Under the pieces are notes generated by a model that saw only the letters and a list, made by a program, of their open reading frames with translations, did not search any database and was not told the origin of the DNA. From NCBI GenBank assembly GCA_902493755.1, contig CABURF010000050.1, positions 1 to 7,496 on the forward strand: DNA of 7,496 nt. The letters run 5' to 3'. The first letter of the stretch is position 1; every line of letters starts with the position of its first letter. The DNA is from an uncultured Coriobacteriia bacterium. Its GTDB lineage: Bacteria > Actinomycetota > Coriobacteriia > Coriobacteriales > QAMH01. This document shows positions 1 to 5,104 of this stretch, piece after piece. The position numbers and the translations under genes were made by a program.

Positions 1-430
1 CGAGACGTTTCAGATGTACAAGTTCCGCAGCATGTGCGTGGACGCCGAGGAGCGCCTGGCCGAGCTGCGCGAGCTCAACGAGAAGACCGGCCCGGTGTTC
101 AAGATGGCCGAGGACCCGCGCGTCACCCGCGTGGGCAGATGGCTGCGCAAGCTCAGCCTCGACGAGCTGCCCCAGTTCATCAACGTGCTCGCCGGCGACA
201 TCCCTTTGCGCATATTAAAAATGCGCCCGGAGTTCTCTGAGAAATCTATGGGTGCGTTCGCGCTTCCCGCCAAATCTAGCACGAACAAAGAAGAGGTGTT
301 TTCGCAGGTCGTGAGCTGTTTCGCGAGCGGCCTGCGGATGCGCCGCATCTTTGGGTTCAATTGTAACCGCATCGGCGGTATGGAGACCCAATTTCTTGCA
401 AAACCCGTTTTTGGGGCGGGGTGCGCATAG
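1..430 (+). pseudogene. Truncated large undecaprenyl-phosphate sugar-phosphate transferase, 5' end outside window
   Basis: The frame beginning at base 2 encodes the last part of a bacterial sugar transferase (polyprenyl glycosylphosphotransferase, the enzyme that loads the first sugar phosphate on the lipid carrier at the inner membrane face). Visible family blocks are YKFRSM, NEKTGPVFKM, EDPRVTRVGRWLRK and SLDELPQFINVLAGD, the last holding the Asp-Glu dyad of the active site. The NEK-GPVFK spacing is typical of the long membrane forms. In intact members the next residues are the S-(I/V)-(I/V)-GPRP block and, further on, a PG-x-TGW block. Here homology ends at about base 201 and the frame continues through about 76 unrelated residues to a TAG at 428-430. 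The missing C-terminal part should leave it inactive. Codon use is strongly GC-rich up to the break and mixed after it, which supports recombination or insertion at that point. A chimeric assembly cannot be excluded. Confidence 0.8.
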
Positions 431-603
431 TGGCCAGGAAGGTTTTGGCCCTAGCTTTCAGGAACGCTATCGCCTCTCCCGGGGCTAATCCGGGTCGTGC
501 TGTAGCGTGTGCTTCTGGACTAGATGAGGATAGGCTTATCGATATCAGAAATGATGAGGGCGCAGGGGGCTCATGCGAATGCAACTCCGCAATTGGATGT
601 TGC
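202..603. other. Unrecognised sequence between the broken and the intact priming transferase
   Basis: About 400 bases with no recognisable gene. On the + strand it is read first as the unrelated tail of the broken transferase (to 430), then as a possible but unconvincing in-frame extension of the next gene (GTG at 421 or 430). The minus strand is also open through much of it (357 down to 10, and 707 down to 357), with no family resemblance in either direction. Small hairpins are present: 208-213 with 221-226 around an A/T-only loop, CGCAGG 303-308 with 331-336, ACCGC/GCGGT around 366-379, and CCCGG/CCGGG at 478-494. None has a T-run, so none is called a terminator. No good promoter was found, although the promoter of the next gene should lie here if the run does not depend on upstream transcription. 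It may be a decayed gene remnant or a dispersed repeat. Confidence 0.5.
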
Positions 604-1311
604 ATGTCTCCCAAGAACTCTAATTGCGTGGAGTGTTGCGCACCAAATGGGGCGTATAAGGCTCCTGCGCCTGATTCAAGCGTGGCTGCTCCCAAGAAAG
701 GTGGCATCGGCTATCTCGTAGCAAAGAGAGTTTTTGACATTGTGTTTAGCACGGGGGTGTGTTTGGCGCTAGCTGCTCCCGTGGCTGTTGCATGTGTTGC
801 GATCTGCGTCGATACGCCGGGTAAGCCATTTTTTAGGCAGGAGCGTATTGGGCAGGGAGGTAAGAAGATCTACATCTTCAAGCTGCGGACGATGGTCTCT
901 GACGCCCATGACCATCCTGAGAGGTATATATCTTCAGCTCAGCTTGAGACTTGGAGGCGCGAGCAGAAGCTTGACGATGATCCGCGTATCACCCGTGTGG
1001 GGCGAATCCTGCGACGCACGTCGCTCGATGAGCTGCCTCAGTTCCTGAACGTACTATTTGGGGATTTGTCGGTGATAGGACCCCGTCCCGTGACGTTGGA
1101 GGAAACGTACGAATACGGCGACGCTCGCGACGAGGTGCTAGCCTGCAGGCCCGGCATTACGGGCTGGTGGGCGGCTACTGACCGCAATGACTCGACGTGG
1201 GAGAGCGGCGTGCGTCAGGCGCGAGAACTTTTCTATGTGCGCCACCAGTCGTTTGGCTTGGATGCCCGAGTGTTCGTGAAGACCTTCAAGGCGATGAGGA
1301 GGGGCAAGTGA
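604..1311 (+). CDS. Small undecaprenyl-phosphate phosphoglycosyl transferase (priming sugar transferase)
   Basis: This complete bacterial sugar transferase of the short, single-domain (monotopic, PglC/WcaJ-C-terminal-like) type transfers a sugar 1-phosphate from a UDP-sugar to undecaprenyl phosphate, starting repeat-unit assembly on the cytoplasmic face of the membrane. With the ATG at 604 it has 235 residues. KRVFD is at 41-45, a hydrophobic re-entrant membrane segment at about 46-69, FFRQERIG at 76-83, FKLRTM at 92-97, DDPRITRVGR at 125-134, SLDELPQ with the catalytic-type D142-E143, SVIGPRP at 156-162 and RPGITGW at 182-188. The start is uncertain: no strong Shine-Dalgarno precedes 604, GTG at 682 would give a 209-residue protein nearer the usual family length, and the frame is open back to GTG 421. 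The residues before about 35 show no family match and are Cys-rich. The sugar it transfers cannot be read from the sequence. Confidence 0.87.
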   Translation: MSPKNSNCVECCAPNGAYKAPAPDSSVAAPKKGGIGYLVAKRVFDIVFSTGVCLALAAPVAVACVAICVDTPGKPFFRQERIGQGGKKIYIFKLRTMVSDAHDHPERYISSAQLETWRREQKLDDDPRITRVGRILRRTSLDELPQFLNVLFGDLSVIGPRPVTLEETYEYGDARDEVLACRPGITGWWAATDRNDSTWESGVRQARELFYVRHQSFGLDARVFVKTFKAMRRGK

Positions 1312-1518
1312 TGCAACCTTCCGCTTGCGTTCGTTTGATCGAAAGGGGCTCTTTGAAGCTGCGGCGTAATCACTCCCAATGGGTGTGTGGGCTCGATTTT
1401 GTTCGGCATAAGAAGCATTGTGTCGTGAGCGATTTCAGATGAAGCGCACAAACCGTAGGCGTCGTGTTGTCGGCGCAAAGAAACTAACCATGTTAGCATC
1501 GAATTAGATGAGACTGAA
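1312..1518. other. Gap between priming transferase and the glycosyltransferase operon
   Basis: About 200 bases without a recognised gene. A 43-codon frame begins with an ATG at 1311-1313, overlapping the TGA of the preceding gene, and ends with TGA at 1440-1442. It is rich in Arg, His and Cys, resembles nothing I know and has no clear ribosome binding site beyond possible coupling, so I do not call it a gene. A perfect odd-centred dyad, CTAACcatGTTAG, lies at 1484-1496, 22 bases before the next start codon. It could be a small operator or chance. No -35/-10 pair with acceptable spacing and no T-tailed hairpin was found, although this gap is the natural place for a promoter of the downstream operon. 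Confidence 0.4.
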
Positions 1519-2763
1519 ATGCGTATCCTGTATTTTTCGCAGTTTTATAAACCTGAGAATATCGCTGCATCATTCAGGGCGACCGAGCATTCGCGCATCT
1601 GGGTGCGTGAGGGCCATGATGTAACTGCGTTCACCGGATGGCCGAATTATCCCGTTGGTCGTTTGTTCGACGGCTATGAGATGAAACCTCTAGTCGAGGA
1701 ATTGATTGATGGTGTTAGAGTCTTTCGTTCCGCGTCAAAGATTCAGCCAAACACAAGCTTTGCGAAGCGAATAGAGAGCGGTGTCAGTTTCATCGCTAAT
1801 GGCCTGAAAAACCTGGGTAAGAAATCGCCTGTTGGTAGTAATTATGATGTAGTGCTCGTCACATGCGGGACTGTCTTCGCTGCGTGGCTCGGCGTTTACT
1901 ATGCAAAGAAGTGCCGCCTGCCCCTTGTGGTTGAGTTTCGCGATCTTACTTACAAGCAGATGCTGGCGACAGGCAGCAGGGGCGCAAAGGTAGCTGCGAT
2001 GAAATCACTGGAGTTATCTTTCTGCAAAGCTGCAGATTGCGTCGTTGCGCTTACCGATGGGTTTAAGAAAGACCTTGAGGCGGCTGGTGTTCCGGGCGAC
2101 AGTATCGTTATTGTTCCCAATGGAGCCGATGTTGTTGCATGTAAGCACATGTGGGATGGCCCTTTGCGTCTCGGTTACTTTGGGACTATGGGATTATCCC
2201 AGGACGTGCCTGCGACGGTGAAGTACGCGAAGCGCATCGTCGACCTTGGACTTGCGTCAAGCTATGAGTTGATAGGCGAGGGCGCCGCTCGTGATGAACT
2301 AGAGCGGTTGGTTTCTGCCGGAGGCTATGGTTTTCTCAAACTTGAGCATGGCGTTCCAATGGCTGAGCTTGAGCCACGCTATGCGGGGGTTCATATGACC
2401 GTTGTCTCGCTCCAAAAGAGCGCTGAATTCTCGGGAACCATCCCATCGAAGATATTCCAGTCGTTTGCCCGAGGTGTGCCTGTTCTATTCGTAGGGCCGG
2501 AAGGTGATGCATCCGAGCTCGTTCGTAGGAGCGGTGCTGGTATTGCTCTGTGTGGAAGCGAGGAGGAAGACATCAACGAACTCGAGGCTTTTGCCTCGAG
2601 GGCTGATCGCGCGTGCAATCTAGCCAGAATGAGCGAGGCGGCGGTTGATTTCATGAATCGGGAGTACTCAAGAAAGCTTATGGCGGATAAGATGATCGCT
2701 GTTTTATCCGATGCCGTATATAAGACCAAACAAACAAATGAAAGGATTAAAATCAATGGTTAA
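1519..2763 (+). CDS. GT4-family glycosyltransferase, WbuB-like
   Basis: A 414-residue retaining glycosyltransferase of the GT-B fold, expected to add one sugar from a nucleotide-sugar donor to the lipid-linked repeat unit in the cytoplasm. The N-terminal acceptor domain starts MRILYFSQFYKPE and carries TGWPNYPVGRLFDGYE (about 39-54), the arrangement typical of WbuB/WcaI-type transferases. VVEFRDL near 138 corresponds to the usual ExRD-like stretch. The C-terminal donor domain has VPNGADV (about 199-205), LGYFGTMG, ELIGEG and GTIPSKIFQSFARGVPVLF, the family's P-SK-F-E-A-G-PV region. Length is normal. The start follows a weak ATGAG-type ribosome binding site. Its last 8 bases overlap wecC. Codon use is clearly less GC-ending than in the following two genes, as is common for transferred glycosyltransferases. 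The neighbouring ManNAcA genes make a ManNAcA or related amino-sugar donor plausible, but specificity is not readable. Confidence 0.88.
   Translation: MRILYFSQFYKPENIAASFRATEHSRIWVREGHDVTAFTGWPNYPVGRLFDGYEMKPLVEELIDGVRVFRSASKIQPNTSFAKRIESGVSFIANGLKNLGKKSPVGSNYDVVLVTCGTVFAAWLGVYYAKKCRLPLVVEFRDLTYKQMLATGSRGAKVAAMKSLELSFCKAADCVVALTDGFKKDLEAAGVPGDSIVIVPNGADVVACKHMWDGPLRLGYFGTMGLSQDVPATVKYAKRIVDLGLASSYELIGEGAARDELERLVSAGGYGFLKLEHGVPMAELEPRYAGVHMTVVSLQKSAEFSGTIPSKIFQSFARGVPVLFVGPEGDASELVRRSGAGIALCGSEEEDINELEAFASRADRACNLARMSEAAVDFMNREYSRKLMADKMIAVLSDAVYKTKQTNERIKING
2581..2600 (+). repeat. Perfect 8-bp stem with TTTT loop, inside the first glycosyltransferase gene
   Basis: CTCGAGGC (2581-2588), then TTTT, then GCCTCGAG (2593-2600). 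It lies in the codons for LEAFASR near the end of the gene. A stem of this size can arise by chance in several kilobases, so it is recorded as structure only. Confidence 0.5.
2741..2746 (+). promoter_or_regulatory. Ribosome binding site that sets the wecC start
   Basis: AAAGGA lies 9 bases before the ATG at 2756, inside the end of the upstream glycosyltransferase gene. It supports this ATG over in-frame upstream ATGs at 2711 and 2738, and the protein then opens directly with the Rossmann strand MVNVIGLGYIG, as expected for the family. Confidence 0.75.
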
Positions 2764-3964
2764 CGTTATCGGTCTCGGTTACATCGGACTGCCCACCGCA
2801 CTTATGATGGCTACGCACGGCGTGGAGGTTGTGGGAACCGACTACAACGAGGAACTCGTGGCAACCCTGAACGCCGGCCACACCACCTTCAAGGAGGAGG
2901 GGCTCGACGAGCTGTTCGCCGATGCACTTAAGGTCGGCATTAAATTCACGACCGAGTATCAGGTGTGCGATACCTACATCGTGAGCGTGCCGACGCCCTA
3001 CGACAAGCTGGACAAGAAGATTGACCCCTGCTATGTGATTGCCGCCTGCAAGACGGTGCTCGAGGTCGCCCCGAAGGGTGCCGTGCTTGTAATTGAGTCG
3101 ACTATTTCGCCCAACACGGTGGATCGCTTCGTGCGCCCGCTGCTCATTGAGGCCGAGCGCGAGGACGTTAAGCTCGTGCACGCTCCGGAGCGCATCATCC
3201 CTGGTAACATGGTTTTCGAGCTGCTGCACAACAACCGTACGGTTGGTGCGGACGATCCCGAGGTGGGCGAGGAGGTTGCTAAGATTTACGCAACCTTCTG
3301 TCAGGGCGAAACCAGTGTGACCGACATCCGCACTGCCGAGATGACCAAGGTCGTCGAGAACACCTTCCGCGCGATCAACATCGCCTTCTCCAATGAGCTC
3401 GCCAAGATCTGCCGCATCGGCGGCATGGATGTGGCGGAGGTCGTCCGCATCTCCAACAAGCACCCTCGCGTAAACATCCTGCAGCCCGGCCCCGGCGTTG
3501 GCGGTCACTGCATTCCCGTCGACCCGTGGTTCTTGGTGGGCGATTACCCTGAGACCGCAAACTTCATCCGCCAGACCAACGCAGGTATGCCCGAGTACGT
3601 GCTTCAGCGCGCACATGAGGTTATGGCAGAGCGCGGGATCAAGGACGCCTCCAAGGTGGGCATCTACGGCCTTACCTACAAGGAGGACGTTGACGACGTG
3701 CGCGAGAGCCCCACGCTGCAGATGCTCGAGTCCATGGAGGAGCACCTGTGCGGTGGTGCCGTGAAGGTGTATGACCCGTGGGTCGAGCGCGACGAGGTAC
3801 CGGGCCAGGTGCACTCCATGGAGGAGTTCCTGGATGGCCTGGAAATGGTTATCGTAATGGTGGGTCATTCCCAGATCAAGGGCAAGCCCGAGGCCTTCGG
3901 CGACCGCATCCTCATCGACCCGCGTAACGTGTGTGGCGACGGTGAGAACGTCTATAAGCTGTAA
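2756..3964 (+). CDS. wecC: UDP-N-acetyl-D-mannosamine dehydrogenase
   Basis: This NAD-dependent four-electron dehydrogenase oxidises UDP-ManNAc to UDP-ManNAcA in the cytoplasm, giving the uronic-acid donor for the polymer. It has 402 residues, close to the usual length. The NAD-binding GLGYIG is at 6-11, followed by the acidic D29 that ends the second strand. VSVPTP is at 77-81, ESTISP at 114-119, and APERIIPGN at 143-151 is the WecC-like version of the PER-PG block. The central helical domain has the conserved EMTKVVENTFRAINIAFSNE stretch (about 195-214). GVGGHCIPVDPWF at 247-259 holds the catalytic Cys252, and the C-terminal domain has GLTYKEDVDDVRESP at 305-319. The PER block and the adjacent wecB favour ManNAc rather than glucose as substrate (UDP-glucose dehydrogenase is the main alternative). 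It overlaps the gene before by 8 bases and is 31 bases from wecB. Codon use is strongly C/G-ending. Confidence 0.93.
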   Translation: MVNVIGLGYIGLPTALMMATHGVEVVGTDYNEELVATLNAGHTTFKEEGLDELFADALKVGIKFTTEYQVCDTYIVSVPTPYDKLDKKIDPCYVIAACKTVLEVAPKGAVLVIESTISPNTVDRFVRPLLIEAEREDVKLVHAPERIIPGNMVFELLHNNRTVGADDPEVGEEVAKIYATFCQGETSVTDIRTAEMTKVVENTFRAINIAFSNELAKICRIGGMDVAEVVRISNKHPRVNILQPGPGVGGHCIPVDPWFLVGDYPETANFIRQTNAGMPEYVLQRAHEVMAERGIKDASKVGIYGLTYKEDVDDVRESPTLQMLESMEEHLCGGAVKVYDPWVERDEVPGQVHSMEEFLDGLEMVIVMVGHSQIKGKPEAFGDRILIDPRNVCGDGENVYKL

Positions 3965-3981
3965 GCCATTTGAAGAGATGC

Positions 3982-3987
3982 AGGGAG
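3982..3987 (+). promoter_or_regulatory. Ribosome binding site that sets a TTG start for wecB
   Basis: AGGGAG is followed 8 bases later by TTG at 3996. That start gives MKKVMLVFGTRPEAIK, the normal N-terminus of the epimerase family. The in-frame ATG at 3978 would place this Shine-Dalgarno inside the gene, and the ATG at 4008 would cut into the first strand. The TTG is therefore preferred. Confidence 0.75.
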
Positions 3988-3995
3988 AAGCAGGT

Positions 3996-5090
3996 TTGAA
4001 GAAAGTGATGCTTGTCTTCGGGACGCGCCCGGAGGCCATCAAGATGTGTCCGCTCGTGAACGAGCTCAAGAGCCGTCCCGACGAGTTTCAGACGGTTGTG
4101 GCCGTGACGGGTCAGCATCGCGAGATGCTCGATCAAGTTCTGCGCGTCTTCGGCGTAACGCCCGACCATGACTTGGCAATCATGAAGCCGGGCCAGACGC
4201 TATTCGACGTCACGTGTGACGTACTGCTGAAGCTGAAGGCCGTTCTCGAGGAGGAAGGGCCTGACGTGGTGCTCGTGCACGGCGACACGACCACAAGCTT
4301 TGCTGCAGCGCTCGCCTGCTTCTATCTGCAGATTCCCGTGGGGCATGTGGAGGCGGGGCTTCGCACCCACGACATATACAGTCCCTGGCCCGAGGAGTTC
4401 AATCGTCAGGCCGTGGATATTGTCAGTGAGTATTACTTCGCACCTACGGAGGCGAGTAGGCAGAATCTGCTCGACGAGGGCAAGCGTGCCGAGAAGATAT
4501 GGGTGACCGGCAACACCGGCATCGACGCCCTGCGCACCACGGTGCGCGAGGATTATACCCACCCAGAGTTGGAGTGGGCCAGCGACAGTCGCCTGATTTT
4601 GATCACGGCACACCGCCGCGAGAACCTTGGCGAGCCCATGCACTGCATGTTCCGCGCGATCAGGCGCGTGATGGAGGAGCATCCCGACACCAAGGCGATC
4701 TATCCTATTCACATGAACCCACTCGTACGCAAGGCGGCTCACGAGGAGCTGGACGGCTTCGATCGTCTCCATATCATCAATCCTCTGGAGGTACTTGACT
4801 TCCATAACTTCCTGGCTGCGAGTCATCTCATTCTTACCGATTCGGGCGGCATACAGGAGGAAGCTCCTAGCTTGGGCAAGCCGGTGTTGGTGATGCGCGA
4901 CACCACCGAGCGACCTGAGGGGGTTGCCGCGGGCACGTTGAAGCTTGTGGGCACTGAGGAGGACGTTATCTATCTTGAGTTTTCCCGTCTGCTGTCCGAC
5001 GAAGAGGAGTATGCGGCAATGAGCCGGGCTTCGAACCCGTATGGGGATGGGCATGCGAGCGAGCGAATTGCGAGCGTGCTCGGTAAATAG
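3996..5090 (+). CDS. wecB: UDP-N-acetylglucosamine 2-epimerase (non-hydrolysing)
   Basis: Interconverts UDP-GlcNAc and UDP-ManNAc in the cytoplasm, supplying the substrate of the adjacent WecC. With the TTG start it has 364 residues, the usual size. The two-domain GT-B-like fold shows FGTRPEAIK at 8-16, TGQHREML at 38-45, VHGDTTTS with D97 at 94-101, GHVEAGLRT with E119 at 116-124, PEEFNRQ with E133 at 132-138, TGNTGIDAL at 171-179, TAHRREN with H206 at 204-210, TDSGGIQEEAPSLGKPVL at 281-298 and RDTTERPEG at 301-309. All catalytic-type acidic residues and the histidine of the family are present, and the allosteric UDP-GlcNAc site residues around QHREM are also recognisable, so it should be active. 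It lies 31 bases after wecC and 14 before the heparinase-like gene, and shares the high-GC codon style of wecC. Confidence 0.95.
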   Translation: MKKVMLVFGTRPEAIKMCPLVNELKSRPDEFQTVVAVTGQHREMLDQVLRVFGVTPDHDLAIMKPGQTLFDVTCDVLLKLKAVLEEEGPDVVLVHGDTTTSFAAALACFYLQIPVGHVEAGLRTHDIYSPWPEEFNRQAVDIVSEYYFAPTEASRQNLLDEGKRAEKIWVTGNTGIDALRTTVREDYTHPELEWASDSRLILITAHRRENLGEPMHCMFRAIRRVMEEHPDTKAIYPIHMNPLVRKAAHEELDGFDRLHIINPLEVLDFHNFLAASHLILTDSGGIQEEAPSLGKPVLVMRDTTERPEGVAAGTLKLVGTEEDVIYLEFSRLLSDEEEYAAMSRASNPYGDGHASERIASVLGK

Positions 5091-5095
5091 GGGAG
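5090..5095 (+). promoter_or_regulatory. Ribosome binding site that sets a TTG start for the heparinase-like gene
   Basis: GGGGAG begins on the last base of the wecB stop codon and sits 9 bases before TTG 5105. No in-frame ATG follows until well inside the conserved N-terminal part (MDWRES region), so TTG is the likely start. The encoded N-terminus is MSKLRLYIDTALHLKPSQI. Confidence 0.7.
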
Positions 5096-5104
5096 ATTAA
5101 AGAA

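Noticed and set aside
478..494. CCCGG/CCGGG hairpin as a terminator after the broken transferase
   Set aside because: Only 5 pairs and no following T-run.
10..707. Minus-strand open frames 357-10 and 707-357 across the broken transferase and the orphan sequence
   Set aside because: The first is partly antisense to true transferase codons and neither resembles a known protein. Kept only as a note in the orphan-region entry.
1467..1499. TTGTCG and TTAGCA/TAGCAT as a promoter before the 1519 gene
   Set aside because: Spacing is about 20-21 bases, too long for a usual sigma-70-type promoter, and both boxes match poorly.
2684..2710. CGGATAA/TTATCCG inverted repeat with a 13-base loop at the end of the first glycosyltransferase gene
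   Set aside because: Seven-bp arms with loops of this size are expected several times by chance in 7.5 kb, and there is no T-run or other support.
2719..2724. TATAAG as a -10 element for an internal promoter before wecC
   Set aside because: No acceptable -35 sequence at 16-18 bases upstream, and it lies within coding sequence of a tightly packed operon.
2753..4069. A 438-codon open frame on the minus strand opposite wecC
   Set aside because: It lies exactly antisense to a gene with all family motifs and high GC at third positions, which suppresses stops on the other strand. The translation is His/Leu/Val-rich with no recognisable family.
4200..5054. A 284-codon minus-strand open frame opposite wecB
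   Set aside because: Same shadow effect; the + strand frame is an unmistakable UDP-GlcNAc 2-epimerase.
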